The notes: generated by a model not told the origin, from the sequence alone. A stretch of DNA of 64,000 nucleotides from Nitzschia sp. DOCU1 (GCA_951394045.1 OX595998.1:682001-746000), one strand, 5' to 3'; shown: positions 11,468 to 22,576, counted from the first letter of the stretch. Numbers and translations are program-made.

Positions 11468-12511
11468 CAAAGTTTCGTTGTATGATATACGTAGTAAATA
11501 AGGATGATTTCATTGTGTTCTGGTACGGCGATCCATTGCCTGCTATCAGCAAGATAGGGTCGAGAAGAAGGGAAGTAGGATGCGGCGTAGAAATAATGCC
11601 GAATTTTCCGGAAACAATCAACGTCTTAGTCGTACGGCTATTTCCGCTGCACCATCAGGACAATCAGTTCTTGAGGGCAATTTGCGCGGATTTGTATGCT
11701 GCTCCGAGCAAGCAATCGGTTGAAATGAAATGACGGGTGATCATCAGCCAGCGCCGTTGTTTGGGGGGCGACCTCGTGGTCCATGAAGAACAAAAGAAAT
11801 CGAAGTCCGCCAGGGAGAAGAAAGAGGAGCAGCAATCGATGTAATTGAATACCACCAGGAGGTTGTTGTCTGCAACAGGCTTTTGTATTGTGGCTCGCAA
11901 ACGTCATGCTTGACCCACGAGGCGACGGTTTGTTATGATGGGAGACGCCAAACCTCAGTCTACCCCTTGCTGCTCAGCAGCGATCATGTTGCCACATTTG
12001 TTGCCACATTCTGAGGCCAAGATAATGAAATCGAATGCACCTACTCTGGAGATAGGCTATCGGTAGAGGCAATGCAATCGATAGCAGTGAGAGGAAGAGA
12101 GGAATCTGGTCAGCGAAAGAGGAAAAGCAGCAGCCTTTTGTTGATGTGTCATTGTTGTGTGCGGCCGCCGGCTGTTTTGAAGATGGTCGATCGCTAGCCC
12201 GAGTTGGACGTGCGTAAAAATAAGTCTTTTTGATAGCAGAAGAGTGCGTAAAACGGATGTTTTCACGGGTAATTTCAAAATCACACGTTCTCTTGAAATA
12301 AACTGTTTGATATTCCGTGTTACTTACTTTGCGGGATAGCCAAGGCCCCAAATTCCAAACCTGTTTATGCTGGTGCAAAAGGGGGACGTGTGGTCTGTCT
12401 GTCTGCCCATTTTGTTGATCTCGGATGACGTCACCAATGAGAGACTATGATATGGCATCGAGATACTCCAATCTTTGAATGGGGTATGATGACGTGGTAG
12501 ACTGCGTGGCC

Positions 12512-12512
<1 letters not shown>
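11468..12512. other. Intergenic region between copies 1 and 2
   Basis: No supported gene. A TGACGTCA octamer (CRE-type palindrome) lies at about 12425-12432. Short open frames here lack domains. Confidence 0.4.

Positions 12513-12563
<51 letters not shown>
12513..12563 (+). repeat. (GT)n microsatellite
   Basis: About 51 bp of uninterrupted GT dinucleotides, roughly 25 units. Alternating purine-pyrimidine tracts of this length can adopt Z-DNA and are usually length-polymorphic. The open frames across it are artefacts of the repeat. Confidence 0.95.
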
Positions 12564-12564
<1 letters not shown>

Positions 12565-13313
12565 TTCGCGCTAGTAGTTTTAAATAGCTACTATAGCCAG
12601 CGTCTGCATGCACTTCATGTGTCTTTTGCAGAAAATCTCTGGACGTCATCGATAGCCCGGCTCGTGAAGGTACGCCAGCCTGCACAGCCTTTAGCGCAGT
12701 GGGCTATCGGGGGTTCCGGGCTTTGTACGGGGTCACCGTCAACGGTCGACGACGATGGCCACGGGTGTTTTGGGTCAACTCGGCGGTTTCTGGTTGTCCG
12801 TTTCAGGTCCAGCTCCTTCCACAAAAGGGGCAAAAAAAGGGTGTGATAATACACCTCCCGGCTCTACCAGGGGTAACTGGTTATGTCGGTCAATCCCGGA
12901 TCTGGTTGAAGTGGGTCCTTGAGGTTGCTTTGTTGGGTTACCAGAAAATACGACCCCGGTCTCATTTTACCAATCAAAGTACCGGCAGGAGGGCGTGGGC
13001 GGGCATTTGTCGAAGCAATCAGCATTTCGCCTTCAATTTATCAATGTTTTCTCTGAAAAGATACTTAGGAGAAACATACTTATTAACAATGCCTGCATGT
13101 GTCCTTGAATGTCTTGAGAGGGCACTAATGTTTAGTCCGGTAACTGGGTCTTTTTGCAAAGATCCATGCACGATGTCCCAAAAGGGCTTTTCGGCGTGCC
13201 TGCAAAGCATATCTCGTTTCTCGGCCACCTTACGACCAGGAAACTGCTGCATAACATTTGAGGATAGTTGATCGAAAGGCTCGTTGTTGTTGTTAATCCT
13301 CCTCTTCATCACG
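12564..13313. promoter_or_regulatory. 5' flank of copy 2
   Basis: It holds the blocks at 13054-13083 and 13120-13137 that match the flank of copy 1. The rest has no recognisable gene. Confidence 0.45.
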
Positions 13314-14973
13314 ATGGTGGTGGTCGCCAACAACAAATGTCGTCGTGGTGGAGCAGCAGTGTCCCTGCTCTTGTTGGTTCCCCCCATCGCTATGATTCTT
13401 CTTGCTGCTGCTGGTGCTGCTGAGCTGACTGGTAATCGTACTGCAACAGCAGAAACGCGGTCAAAATCTCGAAGTTTTATGCCTTGGCGGCATTACGAGA
13501 AACCCCTCCCAGTCTATCTGGAGATTGGAGGGCTCGATCGTCACTGGAAAGAGGCTGGAATTTCCTGGAGAATTGAGCCCATTGTTCCCGAGGACGAAAA
13601 GGATGGACTCGTAACAACTGCTCTTGGCCAAGCCAAAGAAGCCCCCCATGATGCTGGTGGAAAAATCCGCCGTGACTTGCTGCATCATCAGCATGATCCC
13701 TCGGGAGGAGTTGTAGCTCGCGAAGGATTGATCAACGACGATCGGGATCGCGTGGTCTACCAAAAGTTGTCACGGGGGAGTTTAGAAGACAAAACGTCGG
13801 CATACTTCTTTAACAAGAAGGCTGTGGACAGCGAAAAAGTACGTGACATAATGACTGCACCTGTGCTGGGCGGTAAAAGAAAAAGTGCGACCGCGACCAC
13901 TCTAACTCGCTCGCTGCCATACTGCTACTACTACTACTACTAGGTTAAACGCCGTGTCGGAGAATCTCCAGTCGCTGGGAGTGTTGCTGGTCCACGCCGG
14001 AACCAGGCCGAATCGGCAGAGAGGACGGCTTTGAAACTGGCAAAAATCAAGGCTATGGAGATGGACGACGACACCCGCAGATCAAGCCGCAGAGAGCAGC
14101 TAGCAGAGAAGAACCGGCCTTTGCTGACTCTTGCTGCTCCTCTGTCAGAAAGGATGGCAAAAAACATGAAGAGAAATAGAAAATATCATAGCCGGGCCAA
14201 CAAAGCCTTCCACTGGAAAGAGGGTGGCCCGGACGAGGCTCAAATCGAAACATGGAAGTCTTCGAAACTCGAGCATCTCGAGGCTTTCATGAAGAAGAAG
14301 GTGGAAGCCCGCCGTGCAGCTCTGGAACGGCTTCTTCTCCACAATTCAGACGAAACTGGAGATCGTCAGCATGTGAGACGGGGCACGAAGACTTCGACAC
14401 CATCACCACTAGAAGGCCCGTGGCAGGCAGCTGGAAGTACGGAACAAGAAAGGGCCTTGCTGAATGAAAGAATCAAGAAAGATACTTTCGACAGTCTGTA
14501 TGTCCACTCCTCAATTTTGGCTGCTGCCAAGGCTGACCGAGCTGCTGGTTCCGGGAGGACGGCGGTCGAAAGCACACGAGGAGATCGTCGACTGAATGGT
14601 GATATTGATGCTGATTCTCCCTCTGAAGCTCGTAGTAGTGCTCGTCATTTGTTGTCGCCTGGTCGTGCTTCGGCGTTTCTAGCGTCAGACACGACACGAC
14701 ACCAGATTCTCGACCAGGATGGGACGCATGTGATGGTCAAGTTGCTATTGGCTCCACATCAACAATATCGTTTGATCTTGGAGCGTACTGATGATCCGAC
14801 GAATCGACATTTGGAGGCAAAAACCACAAGGAATAGCCTACCTGGTATGGACGATTTCTCGGATTCTCCAACTGCTTTTGTTTCAGTAGCCTCTGGCGGC
14901 GATCGCGTTGCCCTGTTGCATGCGGAAGGTTTGGATCTTCTGTCAGGTGAAATGCCCCATACTTTCGACTTCT
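13314..14973 (+). pseudogene. Secreted multi-module protein, copy 2, 5' part up to an assembly gap
   Basis: Two exons: 13314-13838 and 13944 onward, running into the N gap. The intron (GTACGT...CTACTAG) sits at the same place and phase as intron 1 of copy 1. The start at 13314 (MVVVANNKCRRGG) gives a clear signal peptide with core LLLLVPPIAMILLAAA; 13284 is a longer alternative. The conserved N-terminal 'LEIGGLDRHW' and 'ILDQDGTHVMV' blocks are present. In copy 1 the equivalent of position 14973 is about 5388, just before the Thr/Pro linker and the Cys-rich modules, so no module is visible in copy 2. The frame is open to the gap. The sequence after the gap does not continue the gene, so the copy is either truncated by rearrangement or mis-assembled. 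Confidence 0.7.
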
Positions 14974-15173
14974 NNNNNNNNNNNNNNNNNNNNNNNNNNN
15001 NNNNNNNNNNNNNNNNNNNNNNNNNNNNNNNNNNNNNNNNNNNNNNNNNNNNNNNNNNNNNNNNNNNNNNNNNNNNNNNNNNNNNNNNNNNNNNNNNNNN
15101 NNNNNNNNNNNNNNNNNNNNNNNNNNNNNNNNNNNNNNNNNNNNNNNNNNNNNNNNNNNNNNNNNNNNNNNNN
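14974..15173. other. Assembly gap of 200 N
   Basis: Exactly 200 undetermined bases, a usual placeholder size, so the real distance is unknown. It interrupts copy 2 in its second exon. Confidence 0.97.
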
Positions 15174-15232
15174 TTTGTTACACGGGATCGTGTGTGGAAT
15201 TTTGTGTGGAGTATTTTGCGACTATTTTCACG
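15174..15232 (+). repeat. About 59-bp direct repeat, first copy
   Basis: The stretch beginning tttgttacacgggatcgtgt and ending actattttcacg recurs essentially unchanged at about 16457-16515. The first copy abuts the N gap. The two copies bracket about 1.2 kb of sequence unrelated to the flanking gene. Confidence 0.85.
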
Positions 15233-15460
15233 TAAGGCCCAAAATTCCACCCATGTGGTATTTTTTGTACCAAAATTCCATTTTCCCGTATGTAGAAATA
15301 GCAACACCGTTGTGGGAGTTTGTGGAATTTTCATGGTGTTGGCGTGGAGATTCCACCCGGGAGTGGACCAAAACTGTGGAATTTTTGGGTCAATTATTCC
15401 ATTCAAAGTAGTCAACTCACGCTGATGTCATACGGTATTTCACAAATTCCACTCTCGCAC
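15174..15460. repeat. Cluster of GTGGAAT / ATTCCAC motifs, possible subterminal repeats of a DNA transposon
   Basis: The short motif GTGGAATTT and variants occur in both orientations about ten times in under 300 bp, for example near 15194, 15240, 15322, 15345, 15374 and 15443. Dense subterminal repeats of this kind are typical of some class II transposons, but no transposase or terminal repeat is visible. The gap immediately to the left may hide the element end. Confidence 0.4.
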
Positions 15461-17070
15461 ACGTGTGTTTGAGAATGACAAAACGCAACAACAAACAATG
15501 ACAACACCAATGCATCCAGCCCATGTGCCAATGCGGACTGCAAACCTGGGGACTTGCACAGCAAAGCAAATGCACCCATCGGCATGATTTGATTGTATGC
15601 CTTGCAAGTCAACAGGTTTTGGGTTTGCACTGAACGATTTGCTGGAAGGTGCCCCCGCCCCAAACGAGTGCTTTGGGCTGAACAATTGCAGCAACAATCA
15701 ACCCGCTGCCGCTGGGAGAAACGATGATGATGATGATTCATCTGACGAAGACAATGGTCCCACAAATGGAGTTGAGCCCCCAAACCGCAGATGGATCAAG
15801 AACAAATTGCCAAGAAGAAAGGGCAGTCAGCTGAGTGCCTTGGCCGGTTTGACTGCGGTGGTGCCAATGATTGTTGTGACCCAAAGAAAAAACACAAAAA
15901 GGAAGACCCAGACAAGAAGAAACGTGCAATATTTATTGGAGAATGCCAAGCCCTATCGAGGAAACCACGGCCTGAGCAGACATAAATATTGCTTGCTGGT
16001 AATGTGGCTGTAACAAGGAGTATATTGCTGTCCTTCTTGCTGCCATCCAATAGACAACGAACGGTTGGCAGCTAGAAAGAAAAAGAAATTGTAGGCTTTG
16101 CAAACTAATAGTAGAATCTATTGCACTACTAGGTACTAAAATTTAGAGTTAAAGCGGCGCTCTAGCAGCAGAGACTTGATGAATAGAGATCTTCTTTCAT
16201 TGTTGGCTGCTCTCGTGTCGCCCATTCAACTTTATCAGGCGCAAGAATGTACAACAAAGTACTTTACTACTGTGTACAGAATAGAGAACAGTACTATACC
16301 TGTCAGAAAATAGCTACAGTAGATAGCTAGAGAACGGTATGTAGTTGGCCATCCAGTTGATCAACACTCAATTTTGTGCCGACTCCTCGGTTTTATTGGC
16401 AACCTCGTTTGACTGGCTCGAACGACCAATGCGAACGCTTCCGACATAGACGATCGTTTGTTACACGGGATCGTGTGTGGAATTTTGTGTGGAGTATTTT
16501 GCGACTATTTTCACGGTAGCTAGAGAGGCACAGCTCTTCTCCACGTCTATCTTTCATCGCGTTATTGAAAGTGGCGAGACTCGATGATGAACATGGTGAT
16601 GCACCCAGAAGGAAGTAAAGAAGGACAGAAGAGCGCTGCTGAACAAGCCATACTGGGCCTTTTTCGAAACGTACAAAATGGTATGGAAAGCGTGAGTAAT
16701 GGCTGTTCGTAGATCGTCGTAAAACTAGCATGAAGAGCAAAATGACATTGGGCCCAACCAGCAGTTGGCGATATTCATTTATGCAAGATTTGATGATAAG
16801 AACAAGAAGCAAAAATGTCTCTCGCAACACGACAACACATCGGCGGATGCGCAATCGTTACATGCATCAGAAATATTTGGGATTGTGGTGCACACTTCTT
16901 CCAGTGATGCACTGCATGTTATTGTCCTATTGGAGTTGATTCACTTGAGAAGACCATGTGCTCAAATCCGGAATGGAACCAGACTAGTTGGCGTCTATTG
17001 TTGGGGCAGAAAAAAGACCTCCGCCGCAGGATCTGCTGGTGGTGGTGCTGTTTTTATCTCTGAGTCGTCG
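15233..17070. other. Non-coding or rearranged sequence inside copy 2
   Basis: It contains an open frame of about 139 codons at 15597-16013 (acidic run near its middle, then basic KRK clusters) with no recognisable domain, low-complexity A/T stretches near 16080-16340, and the second copy of the 59-bp direct repeat at 16457-16515. I see no LNR or Cys-rich module sequence here. Confidence 0.4.
16457..16515 (+). repeat. About 59-bp direct repeat, second copy
   Basis: Same sequence and orientation as 15174-15232. It diverges right after 'ttttcacg' (gtagctag here, taaggccc in the first copy). Confidence 0.85.
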
Positions 17071-17072
17071 CA

Positions 17073-17593
17073 ATGCCTCAAAACGATGGACCCGTTCAGC
17101 AGCGCTCTGCCTCCCACACACCCACAAGAACAGCGCCTAGGCCTTCCTCTGAATTTGTTCAGCCTACTACTACGGAACCAAGCACAGAACTAAGCGACGT
17201 GCCCTCAAAACATCCTACCGATATTCCAACTCCTCTTGCATTCGACGATCCGACAGCACCGGCACCACAGTCATCTACCACGGCGGAACTAAGCACAGAA
17301 GACAACGACGTGCCCTGACGATCATTGCATCCTACCGATGTTACAAGTCCTCTTGCATCCGACGATCCGACTCCAGCGCCACAATTATCTGCGGCGAAAC
17401 CAGACTCAAAAGACAACAACGACGTGCCCTCATTTCATCCTAGTACCAATACGCCAACTCTTCTTGCAACAGACGATCCGACAGTGGCGCCCACAATTCT
17501 AAAGCTTGTGTCATGCATATTTCTGAAGTTATTTGTCTTTTTTGTTATGAATATCCTAAAACGTGTCCCGATTCTTGTCCTCCGCCTGTAGCA
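17073..17593 (+). pseudogene. Remnant of the Pro/Thr-rich tail of copy 2
   Basis: One reading frame with an in-frame TGA (17316-17318) encodes three tandem units of the type 'HPTDIPTPLAFDDPT', closely resembling the C-terminal end of copy 3 (PTDAPTPLASDDPTQAP). The unit is roughly 100-135 bp. The stop replaces TCA of the neighbouring unit (gtgccctga against gtgccctca). This is most simply read as the 3' end of copy 2, separated from its 5' half by the gap and unrelated DNA. Confidence 0.6.
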
Positions 17594-18388
17594 GTCGATA
17601 AGAAAGGATTGCCATGGCTCGTTGAGGGATAGGTGAGCCTTCCACGAATCTATCGACGTCTATGGTAGAGAGCGTAGGCTGGTCCTCCTGCCGGGTGTCT
17701 ACTGATTTAACTATCAATCGTAGCCACTCGACCCAAGAATCCATCCCACACCACTCCGAACGCCGGCCAAACGTTTGGGTCCAATTAGTCCACGGACCAA
17801 GTGGATAGGCGAAAAGCGATCGGAAGGATGATGACGACGATCATGATGCCATTTTGAGGCGGATCGGACGGCCGACCTTGCTTCCTCCTTTCACTACACT
17901 ACTACTGGGGATAATGCCAGAATCTCCAAGAGGGAAAAATATTTCGTTTTTATCTTTTGCAGACAAGAGAGCAAATGAGAGATTTTGGGTTTTGGTGAAA
18001 GGTTGAGGTGTCCACGAGGACTTCCAAATTTCAAGCCTCGAGGCATTTCGGTGGGACATGAAAGATGCCTTGTGTCGAACGAATTCGGTCACGCCCGAAT
18101 CCCGCGTGACGTCACGCGACGAAACAAGAAGAACAAACGAACATTCCGCACCGCCAAATCTGACCGTTGCATTGAGCTCATTCCTTTTAACAATTAGTTT
18201 ACAGCATTGCATTGCTCTATTCTAGTTGAGATTGGAGTCCATTGACAGGTTACAAGCCCAACCTATGATTTCCAATCGCTAGAGCATCGTCATGATCTAC
18301 GGATTTCGGTGTCCTGAACGAAAAGAAACGGAGCGACAGCAAAATAACTGAGTCCACAGGGGAAACAAAACGTTCTCACACTGTGACC
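17594..18388. other. Spacer between copy 2 and the gag-like remnant
   Basis: A block near 17755-17805 (ccggccaaacgtttgggtcc) resembles the sequence downstream of copy 3 near 38830-38880, so the paralogous segment extends past the gene ends. A perfect 16-bp palindrome around TGACGTCA lies at 18103-18118. No gene seen. Confidence 0.45.
18103..18118. promoter_or_regulatory. Perfect 16-bp palindrome containing a CRE-type TGACGTCA
   Basis: The sequence cgcgtgacgtcacgcg is fully self-complementary. TGACGTCA is the classical bZIP/CREB site, and related elements control CO2-responsive genes in diatoms. It lies about 270 bp upstream of the gag-like frame. Function here is inference. Confidence 0.35.
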
Positions 18389-20260
18389 ATGGCGACCAGC
18401 TACAGCTCCGTCGATGATTTTCAGCTTTGCTTTGTCAAGCACCCGCGCGACGATCAACTCCATACCCACCTGAACAACATCTATGGCGGCTGGATGGAAG
18501 GAACAGAAGAACTCTTTGTGGATCCCATTGCCATGAACGTCCTCAAGCCGTGAGACGAGCTTCTCAATGTCATTCACAACATCATCACCGGCTCGATGAT
18601 CGTCTCATTGGCTACGCAACCGCAGAACCCGACGGCAGTCATCAGGCCATTGATCAACAACTGCCCGTTGTCGATCACCTACGGTGCAAGCAATGTGAAA
18701 TTCACCCCGATCGGACTGAAAAGAGCTCTGGAATGGTGCGTCCAAAATCAGAGAAACCAGTTCATTGTAAATATCAAGAGCAATCATTTGTATTTCGATA
18801 CCTCGGGAAGACCGTTGAATTACCTGGACTGGAGTTTGATCCCACGGCGCCGGCTGGAGCAACGCAAGCCCCACAGGCACCCTTGACGGCTGTTGATATC
18901 GCGACCACAGTTGCCTCAAGTATCCCCGCACCAATGACGGTGCAAGCGCTCCCATCGGAACTAGCAAACACTCTGTCGACTGCTTTCCCCGTCCCAGCAA
19001 CCTCCGGTACCGGCAGTGGACCCCCTCCCGGTGCTACATCTTCGACCGTGGGCATCGCTAGTAGACAGCTCTTCAACTACGGCGCCCTCCCATCGGATGT
19101 CCAATCCCGATACTTAAACAAAGAAGTGAACAAGGGAATGATGGTAGGAAGTATCATCAAACAGCCATTTTCAAACGGACACTTCTACCACATGTATGGT
19201 ATGGAATGCGTCATCCTGGCAGACGGAACCTTGTACATAGTGCAGGATCCAAACGAGCGAGGGCTCATGAAAGCCAATGTGAACTGCCTGGACAATTCCC
19301 ATACAGGAATCAGGTCGTGGTACCAAGGGTTCACACAAGCTTGTCATGACTACGGATTCTATGTCCATCCGTTCTGGTGCTTCATAGCAGATCATGGAGG
19401 CGATACTGGCTTTGACATCGGAAATGGAGCTGATGACAATCTGCCTGACAACATGCGAATCTCGATCAAGCAGATGGCAAGCCCCCTCTACCGGCTCCTC
19501 CTGAAGAAGGATATGTTCCCTGCTGGAAGCAGATTCCCGGAGATTGTCAGTTCATCGAACGGCAACAGATATCAAGCCCTGAAGAACATCATCTTCGACT
19601 CGCACCCGGTGATGGCAGAGTCCCCAGCGCAAATGGTCAAAGCGTTCCCGAAACAGCGCAACTTGACGTTGCTTCAGTACCACAAGGTATTCTACGACTA
19701 CTTGCAATTACTGGCGTTCATCAACGATTCAACCCTTACTATGGATCATCCTTCGGTTATCGACATCTTCATCTTCATCGGTAATGCGAAATACTATGAG
19801 CACTTGCAACGCGTGACTCGTGAGGAACGTCGACCCTCTCCCAACAGCCCAAAATATACTGGGCAGCAGTTGGTAGACATGCTCAACAAGATCCTCTTGG
19901 CTGCGGATAGCCCCTTGGGCCAAGAATCGACAAATGGAAGAAAATTGGAAATCATCAACGTTCCAAGCCAGCCAGAGTCAACAAAATATTGGCCGCATTC
20001 GAGTCGGACAATGATTCCATTGAAGACCCCGATGATGAAGACGAAGACGCTACCACCGACAATGATGTCCCTGCACCAGAAGAAGAATCGCATGTCAACA
20101 ATGTCAATGTGGCAACTCTCAACTCCATCGACTCCCGAATGTGTCTGCTGTGGTGATCGTCATCCTTCAATGATTGCCCCATTCTGAAGAACACGGCCTT
20201 CTTATGATCCCATTTCATCTGCTCCTGCCAAAACATGAAGCGTGAGAAGAAGGCCTGAGC
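18389..20260 (+). pseudogene. Decayed retrotransposon gag-like gene
   Basis: It starts with ATG at 18389 (MATSYSSVDDFQLCF), meets an in-frame TGA at 18551-18553, continues in the same frame to about 18800, then shifts to another frame that stays open to about 19915. There a further shift leads into an acidic stretch (DPDDEDEDATTDND). A C-x2-C-x3-H-x5-C zinc-knuckle-like motif near 20138-20180 is itself split between frames. The central 360 residues (HMYGMECVILADGTLY, WYQGFTQACHDYGF) have the composition and layout of Gag proteins of stramenopile LTR elements. No protease, integrase or reverse transcriptase is visible downstream and no LTR pair was found. The gag assignment rests on layout, not on a search. 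Confidence 0.5.
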
Positions 20261-21008
20261 AGCTGCATTTAATCAGGACACAGTTCCTGTCCACTTTGTC
20301 TCCCAAGAAAACTTCATTTCGGACGGACAGGGAGGACTCGGATAACAAAGAAAATGCAACCATCAAACGCGAAAAAGGGGGCAGCCCACCCAACCCACCC
20401 AAAAATATGGGGGAGTGACGAGGACACCCAAGCAACGTGTGGCACCACTGGGCAGGGGAAAAAATCACTTCGGAGTGAAATGCACGAAGCCCCGCGAAGG
20501 TGCCCAATCAGCACTGCCATGCCACAAGAGCACAAAAAGGCGGTAAAAAGACACGCAACACGCGTAATGTCGCTGATCTTGGGGGGGGGCATGCCATATA
20601 CCTTAAGTACTAGAAAAGTACTAAGGTTACAACCCCTTTTGCGCATAGGGCAGACCCTCATTCACCCAGCCATCTCTCTATCATGCCTCAAGCACAACAA
20701 GACCTTTGAATCCCAGCCCTCTGAATACTATCCCAGATGACACCAAGGGCATTCAAGGATGACTGGCTAGAAATAACTAAATTGGACAAAAATTACTCGT
20801 TTGTTCTTGAAGATACTTTTTAGGTTGTTACTGTTATGGCTCCAGGGTACCGTGGTGGACGTTTTTTCCACTTTTTTAACGAGAGCTCGGACCTCCCCAC
20901 GGCAGCAAATATATTTATATAGATATGTATAAAATAAATGCCTGCCGGTGTGCTAGTTATGGTGTTATGTCATAGTACCCATTCAAATGCTGATGCCAAC
21001 ACCAAGTT
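20261..21008. other. Spacer without recognisable gene
   Basis: It holds a run of ten or so G near 20581 and A/T-rich sequence near 20905-20940. Open frames here have no domain. The left part may still belong to the decayed retroelement. Confidence 0.35.
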
Positions 21009-21716
21009 TCAATACTTCGCCTTGGGGAGGCCAACTTGTTGCGACAAATTGTTGTAGCACTCCATGTCGTCAAAAGATCCCTCATCCCGGCTGTTGTCAA
21101 CTTGATGGGTGACGAGTATCTTTTGGCGCCCTCTGGTCATGCGGATAGGTGCTGGACTATCCACTTCGGTGCTGGTGTCGTTCATGTTGCCGCCATCCGA
21201 TTCTTCTTCCGGCTCCTTCTTAGCCTTGCCAGTTGATGGAATGACATGTGTGCCTTCAGGGGAAGAATCAGCAGGCGACTCAAGCAAAGGACGAAGCGGC
21301 TTGGCCTTCAGATCAGGGCTCTCTGCAACAAGAGAACTAGCATATGGAGAGGGGCAATCATCCTCGTCATCGGTATCTTCGCCACGGTACAATGTGCCTT
21401 CTGCAGCCACTTGCTTTAGATGCATCAAGTTTCTTTCCACAATGCCCTTGCATTTGAAGGTCATCTCTTCCATTGCTGCCTCCAGTTCTTTCACGAAACA
21501 AGAAACATGATGGTCGGGCAATCCTTCAAAAAGGAGAGTGCGATCCGTATTCATGCCATCAACAGATGACTGAAGTATCAAGCCTTTGCTACCTTCAATG
21601 ACTTCAATCTTGACGAAGTCACCACTCTTTCCATTGCCAATGATCCTGGCCACTTCGTTGGCCGACTCCTGAAAAATCTTCAAGGTGACTGTGGTAGAGA
21701 ACTTCATTTTGCCCAA
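21009..21716 (-). CDS. Hypothetical protein, about 235 residues
   Basis: Intact frame, start MGKMKFSTTVTLKIF. The first 110 residues look folded (alternating hydrophobic pattern, LLFEGLPDHHVSCFVKELEAAMEEM). The remainder is acidic and Ser/Pro-rich, with DTDDEDDCPSP near residue 115. No family recognised. It is divergent from the gene at 21975, with a 26-nt imperfect inverted repeat between the two. The position between decayed mobile DNA suggests an accessory ORF of a transposable element, but that is inference. Confidence 0.45.
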   Translation of the reverse strand: MGKMKFSTTVTLKIFQESANEVARIIGNGKSGDFVKIEVIEGSKGLILQSSVDGMNTDRTLLFEGLPDHHVSCFVKELEAAMEEMTFKCKGIVERNLMHLKQVAAEGTLYRGEDTDDEDDCPSPYASSLVAESPDLKAKPLRPLLESPADSSPEGTHVIPSTGKAKKEPEEESDGGNMNDTSTEVDSPAPIRMTRGRQKILVTHQVDNSRDEGSFDDMECYNNLSQQVGLPKAKY

Positions 21717-21758
21717 ACAACAATTTTATGATCTGGCCAAGTCGTACCAGCATTGGAG

Positions 21759-21890
21759 ATGGACACCACTACTTTGCCACTATTTATTGAGAAACGCGGG
21801 AATGATGATGAGTATTGTAAAATTTAGTCTATTTTATTCCCGGGAAATTTCCTTCTGTGTTAGCAAATAGTGCAAAGTAGGAGTGTCATC
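21759..21890. repeat. Imperfect inverted repeat between divergent frames
   Basis: The left arm 21759-21784 (gatggacaccactactttgc...) pairs with the right arm 21865-21890 (...gcaaagtaggagtgtcatc) with a few mismatches. A TTCCCGGGAA palindrome lies inside near 21838-21847. It could be a tiny MITE or a symmetric bidirectional promoter. Confidence 0.5.
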
Positions 21891-21974
21891 ATCCTTCGAT
21901 GACTCCACTCATCATGGGATTTGTTGGGTGCTACCTAGATCTTGCTCCAAATAGAAGCATAAATTAGTGCTGAC

Positions 21975-22553
21975 ATGACAACTCAATGCTTTGATCTTCA
22001 GTGCGTCTATCGTTGCAACATTTCTGGCAACGAAGATGAGCCGGTGGCTGAAAACAATGACAAAGTCCCTTTTGTGGTTGGAGGTATGGCGCAATTTGAC
22101 TTTGAACGATTGAGCATAATCATCTTCAAGGATTCCAAGGCCGGTAGAGAAGATCTATTGCTGTACATGGAATCGAGCCAAATTCTATCGAGCCGACTTC
22201 TTCGATATAAGTCTGCCAATTCAAGCCACATTGGCTATCAGATCAAGGTCTACGGATCATTTGATGATCACGATGATCATGAATGCAAGGAACGGATCAG
22301 CATTCTTTTCCGTGATAGCATTTCTCAAGAGGATAGGGCCTCTATCCAGCAACTACTGGATCGGGTACAAGTCATACAAAGCAGCTGCCGTATTGCCGAC
22401 AAGGCTCGTCGTCGTGCTCTCATGGATGCAATTGAGTCTTTTGTACTAAGCCTCTGCCACTTCCTTGTTTTTGTCCTGATGACAGGTTGGCATTTGCTAA
22501 CAATGCTCTATTCTATTATCATTTCCTATGGAATGCGCAAGAGTGATAGTTAA
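21975..22553 (+). CDS. Hypothetical protein with C-terminal membrane segment
   Basis: 192 residues, start MTTQCFDLQCVYRCN. The first 140 residues are soluble and mixed alpha/beta in pattern, with DDHDDHE near residue 97. Residues about 152-182 (FVLSLCHFLVFVLMTGWHLLTMLYSIIISYG) form a strong hydrophobic segment, so it may be tail-anchored. No family recognised. It is transcribed divergently from the frame at 21009 and converges on the transposase fragments. Confidence 0.4.
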   Translation: MTTQCFDLQCVYRCNISGNEDEPVAENNDKVPFVVGGMAQFDFERLSIIIFKDSKAGREDLLLYMESSQILSSRLLRYKSANSSHIGYQIKVYGSFDDHDDHECKERISILFRDSISQEDRASIQQLLDRVQVIQSSCRIADKARRRALMDAIESFVLSLCHFLVFVLMTGWHLLTMLYSIIISYGMRKSDS

Positions 22554-22576
22554 ACACAACTTTCTACTAGCATGTT

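Noticed and set aside
12431..12846. Open frames through the GT repeat encoding Cys-Val or Thr-His runs
   Set aside because: They exist only because the dinucleotide repeat lacks stop codons.
15597..16013. Open frame after the gap as a protein-coding gene or as part of copy 2
   Set aside because: It does not resemble any module of copies 1 or 3 and has low-complexity acidic and basic runs; support is too weak.
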